Below, piece after piece: positions 1 to 11,529 of a stretch of DNA of 64,000 bases (position 1 is the stretch's first letter; the number at the start of each line of letters is the position of its first letter). Source of the stretch: Gigaspora rosea. Its lineage: Eukaryota; Glomeromycota; Glomeromycetes; Diversisporales; Gigasporaceae. Position numbers and translations under genes: made by a program. The DNA is taken from the NCBI GenBank assembly GCA_003550325.1, contig QKWP01000248.1, positions 93,946-157,945 of the forward strand, read 5' to 3'. Under the pieces are notes generated by a model. That model did not search any database. It worked only from the letters and a program-made list of their open reading frames with translations, and was not told the origin of the DNA.

Positions 1-59
1 ATTAAAAAAAAAATAAATAAAAAAAATAAAAAAAACAACCGAAAACAAAAAAAACAAAT

Positions 60-310
60 GAAACCAAAAAAAACGAACGAAAACAAAAAATGAAAAACAA
101 AAAAGTAAAAAAAAACAAAATAGAAGATCTAATTATAAACAAAAGATCTAATCTGATCTTGTAGTACAGAATTTGAACTTCATCAAACTATTTTGAACTA
201 TTTCGAAAAATTAATCCAATGCGCGATCCAGGTTACAGATCTATTGATCCAGCTTGTTTTCTGGTCCTAAAATATTTCGAAAGGGTTCGAATATTTATGT
301 AAGAAATTTA
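60..310. repeat. Dispersed A-rich repeat, copy 1
   Basis: An A-rich stretch with GAAAC/GAACG-like words is followed by a stretch around AAGATCTAATCTGATCTTG and then AATATTTCGAAAG. The same order of words recurs at about 33170-33400, so this is one copy of a dispersed repeat. No coding frame is apparent. Confidence 0.6.
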
Positions 311-595
311 GTGTAAATTTACGATTTCTTACAGTTCATAAAAAATTGTAAAAAATTTAGTGTAAACTTTCGCAAGTTTTTACAATATATAAGAAAATCG
401 TAAACTTACATAAAAGGTTTAATGTAAAACTATGCAAGTTTTACAGTGCATAAGAAAATCGTAAATTTACATAAAATTTTTACATAAATTTATGATTTTC
501 TTACACATCGTAAGACTTATGTAGTAATATGCTAAATTTTACATAAGTTTACGATTTTCTTACATACCGTAAAAACTTGCGCAAGTTTACACATA
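298..595. repeat. Array of short inverted repeats
   Basis: Short words such as CGTAAATTTACATAAA and its complement TTTATGTAAATTTACG alternate about every 40-60 bases, giving many small dyads. This looks like a decayed subterminal repeat of a transposon. No gene is seen. Confidence 0.5.
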
Positions 596-849
596 TATAT
601 TTTTGCTGATTTACTAATCTAACTTGTATGAAATTTTAATATATTGTAGCCAAAATCATATCTATTTAAAGCAAAAATTTTGCCTAATTTGGATTAGTAG
701 TTGTTTAGAAATTATAGCCAGATATATATAAATTCATATCTCTTTAATTTTTTATATATTTTTACTATGAATTTATATTTATACCCAGATGAATTTTCTT
801 AGCAAGTACTGTACTTATTCAAATTAGTCAATATTTTTACTATAAATAA

Positions 850-1028
850 TATAATATTGGGCTTCAAGATACTAAAATTTCATGCAATTTTGATAGTAGT
901 TTTTGAGAATTGCTTAAAAACTATAAATAATTTTTGTAAAAAAATTAATTATAGTTTTTAAGCAATTTCTCAATAACTACTAATTCAAATTGCATAGAAT
1001 TTTAGTATATTGAAGCCCAATATTATAT
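850..1028. repeat. Fold-back palindrome (related copy 1440-1660)
   Basis: The left arm (about 856-930) reads GGGCTTCAAGATACTAAAAT and runs through GAATTGCTTAAAAACTAT. The right arm (950-1025) returns the complement, ending ATTGAAGCCCAATATTA. The arms are about 75 bases with a short loop. Related half-units occur at 640-700 and 1440-1660. Confidence 0.6.
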
Positions 1029-1152
1029 CTATTTCTAATAAAAATTTTAACTGATTTGATTTAGTAGTTGCTAAGAAAATTACAGTTGAGTATAAATGTA
1101 TATTCAAATATTATAAAAAATTAAAAATAATATAAATTTATATATACCCAGC

Positions 1153-1424
1153 CAGTGTTGTCATGGGACACAGACACGGACGGCGAACAGTCCGGGACGG
1201 GATGTCCGGGACATGTCCGCCCAGAATTTTTTTTGTCCCGGACATTTTGCGACTCAACACGTGATCATCTACCAATAAAATTCGTATAATTCCGCAATTT
1301 GATTGGTTTTACCCGGCGGACATGTATCATGTTGGGACATTATTGCAGACATGTCCCGGACGTCCCGTCCCGGACTGTCCGCGTCCCTGAAAAATCGGCG
1401 GGACAATGTCCGTGTACAACACTG
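1153..1424. mobile_element. hAT-type MITE, TIR CAGTGTTGT, TSD TACCCAGC
   Basis: The 272-bp element begins CAGTGTTGTC and ends GTACAACACTG. It is flanked on both sides by the identical 8-mer TACCCAGC (1145-1152 and 1425-1432). An 8-bp duplication plus a CAGNGTTG terminus is the hAT superfamily signature. The interior is GC-rich, with repeated inverted GTCCGGGAC words, in sharp contrast to the surrounding AT-rich DNA. It inserted into the 850-1660 repeat and has no transposase. Confidence 0.85.
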
Positions 1425-1821
1425 TACCCAGCTATAATTTTCTCAATAACTACAAACCCAAATTGGCGAGAAATTGCTTAAAAACTATAAGCACTTTTTT
1501 TTTTTACAAAATTACTTTAAGTTTTTAAGCAATTTCTTAGGAACTACTAATTCAAATTGTATAAAATTTTAATATGTTGTAGCCTGATATCATATCTATT
1601 TATAATAAAAATTTTAACCAATTTGGCTTTGTAGTTATTAAAAATTACAACTGGAATTGATATAAATTTACAATATTTATATTTTTACTATAATAATTGT
1701 TGGGGATAATGCTGAAATCAGATGATACCGAAATTTGGGATCTCTATTTGAAAATATAAGGTCGGCTAAAATGCATATATACTCCTTAAATATCAAATTT
1801 ATCCTATACCTTACCCTAACC

Positions 1822-2041
1822 TAAGGTTGGCAATGGATATACTCTATTAAAAAATTGCAAGCCATGGAACCAATAGAGCCAATGGAGCCAATAGAATTAG
1901 ATATTAGTTATTAACAAATACTATATTATAAGCTAGTTGGCCTCTATTGGCTCCATTCACAAATCATTCTCAATAGAGCAATGGAGTGATGCCAATGGAG
2001 TTGTTCTCCATTTACCCCAATGGATAAATCTACCAACCCTG
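1822..2041. mobile_element. hAT-type MITE, TIR TAAGGTTGG, TSD CCCTAACC
   Basis: The 220-bp element begins TAAGGTTGGCAATGG and ends CTACCAACCCTG. The 8-mer CCCTAACC flanks it on both sides (1814-1821 and 2042-2049). The interior is built from GAGCCAATGGAG-like words. The target is itself CCCTAA-rich, so the duplication is a little less certain than for the neighbouring element. Confidence 0.65.
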
Positions 2042-2204
2042 CCCTAACCCTATAAGACAAAAATGAAAAAACATACCAAAAAATTTTTAAAATTCATATC
2101 AAAATAAATCAAAATTTCAGCATTATCCCTAACAATAATTATTTTTTAATAAAATAATAGTTTTTTTTTAAAGATATTTAAAAATTATTTCTATTTATGA
2201 TATA

Positions 2205-2395
2205 TATTTTATTGAACCTGAACATGTTCATGAACTTGAACCGAACTTGAACTGAACCAAAAATTTAAGTTCAAGTTCAGTTCAGATTCATAAATATTTA
2301 AAGTTCAGTTCAGGTTCAAGTTCAAAGATCTACAGTTCAAGCTCAATTGAACCTGAACCTAAACCTAAATTGAACTGAACTAAACCTAGAAAACT
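2205..2395. repeat. GAACCT/AGGTTC word array
   Basis: Overlapping direct and inverted copies of TGAACCTGAAC and GTTCAGGTTC fill the segment and can fold on themselves. Similar arrays lie at 33860-34062 and 35360-35573. Confidence 0.7.
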
Positions 2396-2399
2396 AATT

Positions 2400-3535
2400 T
2401 ATGCTATAGTTGAAATACTACATTTATTACGTACTTATTTATTGTCACGGATCACAATGAAATTTGTGGGGTTTTTACTGTATTTACACTTATACTCGTT
2501 TATCAAAAAAAAAGGCGGTCAAACCAGATCTGACCAGGTTGTTCAATAAGTTACTAGTGAATTATCTTAATGCTAGCCAAATTAATAGAATTTTGTAATT
2601 TAAATTAAATTTTACGTACTAACGACGTACCAGTAATTTATTATTGTAATTTTACAACCTGCCGTTTTTACCTATTTGGGGCTCTAATCACATTACTACT
2701 AATACAAATAAATCACATATCGATATCGATATTGATCTTAAAAAATTAAAACCATTCTGTTTATTTGGTTCGTGTTCAAAAATAGCCATCATTGAACTAA
2801 ATAAAGTTTTACACTTGGCGCAAAAAAATATTTACAATGATATATTATAATAAATAAATAAATATATATATATATATTAAAATAAAACAATAGAAAGTTT
2901 GCCAATTACTGTACGAAAAATAAAATTCTAGGCAATATGTTGTGTCGCAGACTAACGTGAGACACTAAATGTCCTAAATTATATTGCAATTTACCCTAAC
3001 CCTGGTCCTAATATAGGTGAGTTGCAAAAACGTTAGTCTGAGTCACTATCAATGTATGTAATAGGATATGAGATGGGCTGAGTTCTAATTCTAGATAGAA
3101 TAGGACTACACTGTATTTCTGTATTTTGAAATGCCAAGATGTAGGTCTTTGCCATCTTTTGAAAAAGAGAAATCTAATTATTCTGTTTTACAAAATTAAT
3201 CACGTGAAATAATCAATCGATCATCCCAGTGGCTGTGTATTACAGTATTACGTTTATTGCAGCAACATTGCATAATAGCAATGTAAAAAAATATAAAAAG
3301 TCATATCATTTGCGTTCATATTCTCTAGCACTAGTGTAACTTGTCTTTATCTGTTCAGCTCAGGATATTCTTAAAAAAAAAAAAAAAAAAATTTTTTTTT
3401 TTTATCGAAAAATAGTTTGCCTTTGAATTTAAATACCAGTGCTAATATTTGTTAAGGGATAGTAAACGTACTGAGATAATCTAAATTAAGTAAAAAAATA
3501 ACGATATATAGAATTTTTTAAAAATTATTAATAAA
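2400..3535. other. Intergenic, upstream of the 4-TM gene
   Basis: No coding frame or element with clear ends was found. There is a long A then T run (about 3373-3402) and generic AT-rich sequence. The last few hundred bases should hold the promoter of the gene starting at 3536, but I see no unambiguous TATA box or motif. Confidence 0.4.
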
Positions 3536-4957
3536 ATGGCAGGCCAGGATCAGAATATAAATTTTTCGACCACCGATGACTCGCATAAAAATGAATTTCA
3601 ACCTCATAATACACAACTACAAAATCCTCAAGATACACAACTGTATCCGCCTCAAAATGTTTGGGCGAATCCTTATACTCCACCATATGATCAATATAAT
3701 AATCAATATCAACAACCTCAACCTCAACAACATTTAAATCCTTATGATAATAATCCATATTATCCACCTACTGGGACTGGTCATACACAGACACCAAGTG
3801 GTGGTAGTGGTGGTAGTGCTTATGACCCAAATTATAATCAAAATGCACATTACAATCAGAATATGAATTATAGTACAAATGCATATGACCATAACTACAA
3901 CACATACCAAAATCAAAATTTCAACACTTATGGCGGTTCAACAAATCCATTTAGTAATACTGATGGTAACTTGAATGCGTATAGTGGAACAAATACTTAC
4001 AATACCGATGGTGGTTATAAAACTGGTGACGCTTATACTGGTTCTGATTCAAACGCTTATACCACTGGTGTTGGTACGAATGCTTATACTCCCAGTCCTG
4101 GAGCGAATGCTTATTCCGGAACGAATGCTTACCATAGTACTGGTGACAATGAGAATACACATAATATAAGTAGCGCCACAACTCATTCTGAAACTGTTAA
4201 TGAAAATAAAGAAAATCCAAATGATAATAATGTATCGGTAACTATGCCATCCGCTGTGAATCCTGGAATTGAAACTTCTGACCCTGATAAGTTACAACCC
4301 TCTGAAAAACCTGAAAAGAATCATAAACCCAGTGGAAAAAGATTTTTTTCCAGGTTATTTACTCTTTTGGCTAGTGCTGGAGCTCTCGGATTTATTATTG
4401 GTGCACCATTGGTAAATTTTAAAAAAAAAAAATTTTATAAAAATCTCTATGCTATTCTAATTTTCTTCATTTTGCTTACACTATTATGATTATTTTTTTT
4501 ACATAGTATTCAAAACAAAACACACCTCCAAAAGCAAACAACGTGGCAATTATATTCTTATATATTGTATCTGGACTTTCTATATTGGTTTCTTTATATT
4601 TCCTTGTAATTTATTGTTTACGCCGTTGGAATGAGGCTAAGAAAATATCAAGAATTATATTACATCTAATTGATTTCATATTTGCCGCAAGTTTCGGTGT
4701 TATAATGGTTTTCATGATTAAGGATTTTCAATGCCCTATTAATGACCTTAATGGATGGTATGTTGTTTTTTTCAAACGTTTTCCTAGTATTGAAGATTAT
4801 TTATTGTATTTACTAATTTAATATTCATGTCACTAGGTGTAACTTTTACAATACTGCTATTTTCTTTACGGTGTTAAGTTGTTTATTGTATTTGATATCT
4901 CTGGGATGGGATCTTATTGGTAGTTGTTCGTGTTGTAAAAAAAAGAGATATTCATAA
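3536..4957 (+). CDS. Four-transmembrane protein with prion-like Q/N/Y-rich N-terminus
   Basis: Model: join(3536..4411, 4507..4757, 4837..4957), 415 aa. Both introns are GT-AG (GTAAAT...ACATAG and GTATGT...CACTAG) and reading phase is kept. Residues 1 to about 265 are rich in Gln, Asn, Tyr, Gly and Thr, with imperfect GTNAYS/GANAY repeats around 145-205, a low-complexity composition typical of prion-like domains. A basic stretch (KPSGKRFFSRLF) leads into four predicted membrane segments, at about 274-293, 305-330, 342-363 and 379-403. The tail is Cys/Lys-rich (SCSCCKKKRYS). The start is the first ATG of the frame after stops, preceded by AT-rich leader. I do not recognise the family. The layout resembles tetraspan/MARVEL-like proteins with both ends in the cytosol, but that is topology only. 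The third exon is short and rests on splice-site reading; the frame stays open to TAA. Confidence 0.8.
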
Positions 4958-6120
4958 ATTTTTATATTTAACATATTATTATAAGATTCATATTAAGTAT
5001 ATAATTATTTAACTTTTTTTATCCGTTCTTATGAAAAAAATATATTGGTCAGAGCCGACATTAGGTATTTTTACGCATCAATCTTTAGGATTGGCGCAAA
5101 AATTCATCAGTCTTTGTTTTAAAAAAAATGTCGTGTATTTATGAGGTAAAAATTTTTCTTTAAATTTGGACTATATTAAATTTGTAATAAAATTCTACAT
5201 CGTACTAATTATATGGTTGAACCAAGGGTTATTAGTAATAGATTTACAGGATTAATTGTGCATGGGTTGATAGAAAGGATCCTATGGTAGCTCAATACAC
5301 AGGCTCATCTGTATATTTAACATTGTTCCTCTATGACTAATTAGTTCATTAAGATTTTTTCAAACAAATAAAAAAAATAGCCTTATATTTAGAATGAATT
5401 TAAAACTACAATGGTTGGGAAGGGAAAAAATTGATCTTTATCCCAGAAAATACGTAATCTTTTAAAATCAATAAATTTGCTTTTGCGCCGTTCATAATTC
5501 CAATATTAAATAATTTCAATCCGAGATTAGGGTTACATAAGTCCTAAGCCACGTAATACTATATAAAAAAGATGCTATATTTATGAAAAGTAATTTAAGC
5601 CAAAACCAACACGGGAGTCCTCCAAATTTTAAAAAATTTATAATTTACCATATCACTATTAGCAAAATAAATTGATTCATCCATCAATCATGATTTTTTT
5701 ATTTTTAAAACTTGTGGTTCAATTTGATCGATTTAAAGCCATCCTGATAAAGTAATCTTTTTAACAAAAACTTAAGATTACCATAGTCAAAAAGAAATTG
5801 TGATTTTTATTAATAAATTTGAAACATTATTATCTTAACCGTATATATTTATAGAATTTTTAATATTTAAATAAGATAGTAATTTTGTACACTAGAAATG
5901 TACGTCTCGCGAAATACTATCGTTATACATTCGTGCGGCGCGACATTGCATGAGTCATGTGAAAGGATTCATTTTAGAAATTACATAAAGCTACATGGTT
6001 TGTAAAACGAACTTAAATTTTAGTGACTTTTTTATTGCATGGATAATTATCTAAGGTATAATTAACAATAATGATATAAAATTAAACCTTAATTTTGTAT
6101 CGTTATTATTAATTACTCCT
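4958..6120. other. Intergenic; 3' region of the 4-TM gene
   Basis: No convincing coding frame or delimited repeat is seen. Sequence near 5890-5960 is locally richer in CG (CTCGCGAAATAC, GTGCGGCGCGAC) but has no recognisable structure. Confidence 0.35.
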
Positions 6121-6127
6121 TAAATTA

Positions 6128-6345
6128 TTTTTAGGAAACTGCTACTGCCACCTCCTATTTTTGCTAATGCCACCCCCTCGTATAACTCTAACCTTTCTAG
6201 CCCTAATTTTAAACTTCGAAACAAATGAAATATTAAAGTTATATGAGCTCTATTTGCTTAATATAGTCATCTAGTTAGGGTTAAGGTTAGAATTAGGGTT
6301 AGAAAGGTGCATTGGCAAAAATGGGGGTGATGTAAACCCAAATCG
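6128..6345. repeat. Imperfect inverted-repeat element
   Basis: The left part (GCTACTGCCACCTCC, ATTTTTGCTAATGCCACCC, CTAACCTTTCTAGCCC) is mirrored on the right by TTAGGGTTAGAAAGGTGCA and TTGGCAAAAATGGGGGTGA. The size and dyad form suggest a MITE. I could not fix a target duplication. Confidence 0.45.
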
Positions 6346-6577
6346 ATATGTTATGATACTTTCAAAGCTAATAAAATTTTACGTCCCATTTCTATTTTTA
6401 ATTTATATTTATTGTGTTTACTATTAATGTAAAAAGGATATATATAATTAATTATTTTTATTAAAAGGAACTTTTGCATACTGATCATTAAATCGATCAA
6501 TTTATCGCGAAAATCTCGTGAAATCGCGAATGAGATAATATCGTCATTTCTCGCGAGATATACTATCCTGACAATGA

Positions 6578-7042
6578 TTGATAACAAATTTTGTCATTCG
6601 ATCACACAAACATGGTTCAAACAACTACGAAATATACTATACGGGATATCGTTTCGCTGCTCACGTAGTCAACAGCTCTTTCCCTAAGATCGTGTTATCT
6701 ATCCCCTCGCTCATCTCATCCGCTCATGTTTATGTTTTTGACATCCAACCTGTTCGGTTGGGTTATCAAGCTTACCCGATATTTGGGCTGTTCGCCCTGG
6801 TTATCGAAAACCATACAGATCAATTGAATTCCAATACTCATTTGCTTTTCCTATTCCTCTGGTGGTGTGGGTTGGTAAATACGACAAAGCTAGACTGGCG
6901 TCGAGCTAGCAGCAAAGACGAAAGAGGAACGAACTTCCATTTTTTCCCTCTATGTAGACAACTTCAATGGCCTCATACCTACCATCACTCATTAATCAAA
7001 CGATACAATTCATCATATCATTTATCAAATGGATGCCTCGTG
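6578..7042 (+). other. Open frame of unknown nature, cut by a hAT insertion
   Basis: A 155-codon frame runs from 6578 and stops at the TAG that forms the first bases of the inserted element at 7043. The segment is less AT-rich than its surroundings. Across the insertion the frame continues (Val-Thr-Ser-Phe...) to about 8098 and repeats a motif: VIRSHKHGSNNYEIYY on the left and VTRSHQHGSNNYEIYY on the right. The underlying direct repeat (6598-6643 and 8013-8058) may simply be non-coding repeated DNA. No domain is recognised. Confidence 0.3.
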
Positions 7043-7988
7043 TAGGGATGTTAATGGTGTATAATACTCCGGAGTAACTTAGGTGTATAAGCCACTCCAT
7101 ACCAGCGTGATTTAGGCATCACTCCACTCCGGCTTATTAAGATATACCTAAAAGAAATAAATCACTTTAGAGTAATACTATTAATGTAAAATAGTTTATA
7201 CTCTGGAGCCACTATTATATCAACTGCATATCCACCGATTTGGTTTCACCCCAAAATTAGCCAATCATGATCGAGAATTATTTGCTATTAAAATTTATTA
7301 CAAAGTGAATTTTGAAACAACGGTCTTTTAAACTTACTTATAATCCATAATTAAGTGTATAGAATATTGTAATATCTACATGTTTAATTATTAGCTGAAA
7401 GTAAGTTAAAAAGGTAGTTTTTCTGAAAAGTTCTTCCGAATTTACCCTTACCCATTATACAACCGATCGTTCAATGACAACCCGATCCTTTTCTACCCGA
7501 AAATACCAAAACGCTTCAACAACTAGTAATAGTGCTTCCTTTTACAGCTTGGCGTAGCTGTTCTTTGAATATTTATTGCTTATTTATCTCATATAGAGGC
7601 CAAAAAACTATTTTATTTGAAGGTTTCGTTTGTTATTCTTCACGTCACTTAATAGCAGAAGTTTGTAATGGTTTATCGAAAAAAGACCCCTAAAAATCAA
7701 ATCGGTGGATATGGTAAAGTGGTTTATACACTGGAGTAACTATTATATAAATATAAAATCCTATACTATAAATATATAAATTTACTCTGGATTATATACC
7801 GGATTATACTTTGGGTTATACTTCAGAGTATGCCCCGACTTATATATTTGGCTTATAATAGATTAATACTTCAGTGTTTAATTATAGAGTTTGCTCTGAG
7901 GTGGTGTACTCTAGTGTGGTGTGGTTTTGGGTATTACTCTGGTAGAGTACGCTCCACACCACCCTGGAGCACTCCATTAACATCCCTA
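7043..7988. mobile_element. Non-autonomous hAT element, TIR TAGGGATGTTAATGG
   Basis: The element begins TAGGGATGTTAATGG and ends CCATTAACATCCCTA. The 8-mer GCCTCGTG lies on both sides (7035-7042, 7989-7996). The interior is full of CTCCGGAGTA/ACTCTGGAG words and carries no transposase. A second copy of the family is at 30931-31349. It also contains a later insertion (about 7225-7715). Confidence 0.85.
7225..7715. mobile_element. Inner inverted-repeat element within the hAT copy
   Basis: Ends are CATATCCACCGATTTGG (from about 7229) and CCGATTTG complement AAATCGGTGGATATG (to about 7715). The host sequence TTTATACNCTGGAG..ACTATTATAT appears on both sides, near 7196-7222 and 7728-7755, so either the target was duplicated over about 26 bp or the host element already had two copies. 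No coding sequence is seen. Confidence 0.45.
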
Positions 7989-8517
7989 GCCTCGTGACTT
8001 CGTTCACGGTCACTCGATCACACCAACATGGTTCAAACAACTATGAAATATACTATGGCAGGATCATAAGAGGATTGAGTTGTATCCTCTTCTTCCTTTT
8101 TTTGTTAACGTAAGCACAATATGCAATATCAATTGGTTATTTTAGATACTTCCTCAAAAACCTATTTTATCTGATGCCTTCTCCTTTGTTGTCACTACCA
8201 CTAACAAATATAACATCACTACCTTTAACTCCCATCTCCAATAGTTCTTATTTGGGTCAATGATATTTAGATAGGTTTATATTAGTTTGTATTAGAATAA
8301 TCATGATTTTTTTAGCGATTTACCATAAAAAAATTCTATTACTGTTCTTATCGACTATTGTAGTAAATTAATTAATTTAGACAGAGTTATGTTAGTTTTG
8401 TATTGTGACGATTTCTATAATAAAGTATAATTTTTGTTTTTTAATGTAGCTCAAATATGCTTGGATATCACGTAATTTCTTTAATAAAATAATAGTCCAA
8501 TACGTTATACGCTTTGC

Positions 8518-9870
8518 AATTACGAAAAGCAGAAGTTGAAATTTCAAGACTTTCATTGAAAATATTGAATTAAGGGCAACAATTGCAAAATTAACCGATC
8601 AAATTAACAAACTGAAAATTGAAAAAATGTAAACAATTAAAGACAGCGTTATGATATGGGAAATTTACATAAACATTGGTTAGATTTTTTGAAAAAAAAA
8701 TCATGCCATTTTTAAAATATAGTGCTTCATTTTACAATGATTTAAATTCTGCAACTTCGTGGGGCTGCTGATTCTTTAAACGCGTTAATGGAATCGGATT
8801 CTAGTAAAAATTCTATTCGCGCAAATTTAAATTTTAGTTCTGATGGTATGCTTCTACTTTTGCATCTATTTATCCTGAAAATTTTTTCATCTGTTCTTAA
8901 TATACCAATCGTTATTTTTGTTAAAAGATTCGATGTTTGACCAATATATAAATAATGATACCACAGAAGAAAGTTATCAATATAAAACAAATAATACTCC
9001 CGAAATCGACATCGCTCTGGAGAAACTTCCTGATAAAAGAAAACCTCCTAACATGATATTTTTTTTTTTTAATGTAATCGCATTTATTACATTGTATATA
9101 TCTATAGAATGCAACAAAAAGTATTGCTGCCGATATATGAAGAAAGTTTTTCCTCATCATCGTAAGGATACTTAATTTTAATATTGCATATAATTTAACG
9201 AACTATTTATTTATCGTTTAATTACAGAAAACAAGATATACTTTCATCTGATTCATATGAAGAAAATTTACAAAATGAAAAATGAATCTTTTTCTACGTT
9301 TGATAATCAGCAAACAAAATCTCGAATCCCTATCGTTGTATAAACCAGCGTCCCCACCAATAAATAAATCTACAAATAAACAATCAATTGATTTACCTAC
9401 ATGTAAAAAAGTAAATATTACATCAAAGTCTGAGAAGCAAAACGTCAGCCTGCAAGTCACGTTCAAAATTAAATCCTAAGGATACTGGTATCGGTATTAA
9501 CAATTACAATTTCCAAGTCTAGTTAGTATCATCATTATCTTTATTATATCTTTTTTTAATATACTGTAGATGTTCCAATTGACGAAGAAAAAGGTGGCAT
9601 TCGTCCGCGGAGGAGTCACCACAATATAAATTATGCAGAACCAAGCCTTCGCAGGTTGTTGAATCAAATTTAATTTGATGATAATCAAAATAACAATATT
9701 TTTTGTTTTTGATTTGCGTACAGTAAATTACGACAGGGTGACCCATTCACTTATTCGTTTGAAGATACCGGACAACAAAGCAAAAAAAACACAAAAAAAC
9801 TACAAATATTATACGTGATACTCATGATCAAAGAAAAGCTCTTTCAAATATTACTAACAGTATATATTGA
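8518..9870 (+). pseudogene. Shugoshin-like gene relic (Sgo)
   Basis: Shugoshin protects centromeric cohesin and is defined by an N-terminal coiled coil and a basic C-terminal SGO motif. The N-terminal part here reads LRKAEVEISRLSL then, one frame over, ENIELRATIAKLTDQINKLK. After an intron (8629-8722) come acidic/Ser-rich pieces (8723-8845, 8928-9073, 9108-9161, 9228-9487) in shifting frames. The hallmark is at 9570-9654 joined to 9724: RRSHHNINYAEPSLRSKLRQ, followed by GDPFTYSFEDT. A tail RKALSNITNS ends at TGA 9868-9870. Splice sites are mostly intact (GTATCG...CTGTAG, GTTGTT...GTACAG). At least four frame breaks are visible, near 8556, in the G run 8761-8764, near 9275, near 9340 and in A runs near 9785-9810. 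The first exon was not found. The neighbouring intact genes have no such breaks, which favours real decay over poor sequence. Confidence 0.75.
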
Positions 9871-11380
9871 ATTTATTTCTATGCATTGTTTACATTTTAC
9901 TCTGTGCTTATAATATATTTTATTAAATATAGTTTCTTTATGATTATCACCTGGCAAAAAATTATATCCATCAAGTCTGTAATTTTCTTAAAATATCTGA
10001 ACTTGAATTGCTTTTTTTTTTTCTTAATCTTGTGTTTCATTAATTTACAAAATACTTTTCCTGTGGTAAATACGTTTAAGTTTTTATTATGTTATTGAGT
10101 AAAAACAAACAAAAAGTATTGAAAATTTTCTTATTCAAGCTATAAAAGCTTTGTTAAAATCTGTGATTAATCTCGGCATCTCGCAGAAATCGGAGATAAC
10201 TAACAATAAGGTGTACCGGTCTACTGGGCATCGGATATTTCATTTAGGTTCAAATTTGCCAAATTAAACCGTAAACTTTTGCAGGCAAATTTGCTTGAAA
10301 AAATTTATCCAATAATATATACATATTTACCCCGTTAATATTATGTTTGTGATATTCGGAGTTAATTTTTTGTTTTTTTTTTTTTGATTTATCTCTATAC
10401 ACGTCGAAAATTCAATACGCTCATAGTAAAAGGTATATACGTATATTTGATTTAATAGCGAAGTGTAATGTTAGGGGTAGTTCAAATGTCGTGTTTGTAG
10501 AAGTTGTAGAAGAGTGAGCTTTAGATGAGCAATTTCTTCAGTTCATAAGGTCTACTAGTTCTTGATAAGGAATTAGTTATGGTTCTTCCTTATTGCAAAA
10601 TCTTTTATAAAGGATTGGTTATTATTAATAAGGCCTCTTCTACACTCTTTTATGAAGCTACTTTTCGCAAACTCCTTTCATTGCATGTTAGCTGTTTAAT
10701 TTGTATATACTGTATTTCTAGTTGTAATGACAGCTAATAACTATTTTTTATTTTTAGGCTAAGGCAATGTTATCTCTACTACGCGTCGAAAACTTCAATA
10801 CGTCTGTGAAAGTTAAGGCATTAATTTTTTTGTTAAGTATAGCAGGTTGTGATACTGCAGTTACATATTTATTATCATTATTATTTACTAAGCAACTTCT
10901 TATTTTTTTTCATGCCAGATTTGGTGTCGTCGTATTCAGGAGTCATCGTATTCAAATGTCGTCACATTTAGTTGTCTTTCTTTCAAATTTCTTTGCATCA
11001 TTTCACGGTGGGCCCTCATGCAGTTTTCTAGAACGGGTTTATGCGACTTTGCGTGTTGAGTTTTTCATGAAGCTACGTGGTGTGCTAATAGAACATTTAA
11101 TGTTGGATGCTGTTATCATATTGGAATTGAAGTCAAAAAGGATGAACATTAAGCATTAACCTATGATTAAAAATTTGCAAAGGTGAGAAATATTAGTAAA
11201 ATGTTTATGTTAGTTTATTATCATAATGAGATCGGTATTTAACGTATTATTTATCAAAAATTTTAGATATAGAACATGCTGGTGGAACATCAAATGAAGT
11301 CAGAGTAGAAAGAGATGAATGTAAAGCATCCACTTCAAAATCTGCAGAAATGAAGGATGCTAGTGGTGCGTTTTTGTTGG
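9871..11380. other. Unassigned region with an unrecognised 130-codon frame
   Basis: An open frame at 10767-11159 (+) encodes a hydrophobic 130-residue product that matches no family I know. A short direct repeat, CGTCGAAAA(C)TTCAATACG, occurs at about 10401 and 10784. I see no splice-supported gene here and would not call the frame a protein without transcript evidence. Confidence 0.25.
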
Positions 11381-11387
11381 ATGTTGT

Positions 11388-11475
11388 TATGGATATCGTT
11401 ATTAGATAGAATTGAGTTGGATATCGTTATCAAATAGGATCCAATTGGATATCGTTATCAAATGGAATCAGGATG
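11388..11475. repeat. Three tandem 28-bp units
   Basis: The word TTGGATATCGTTATCAAATR repeats with a spacing of about 28 bp, with the first unit diverged. Confidence 0.65.
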
Positions 11476-11529
11476 GAAATGCATGAATGTAAAGCATTCT
11501 TTTATTAGAAGGCTTCCAGAAATCAGCTG

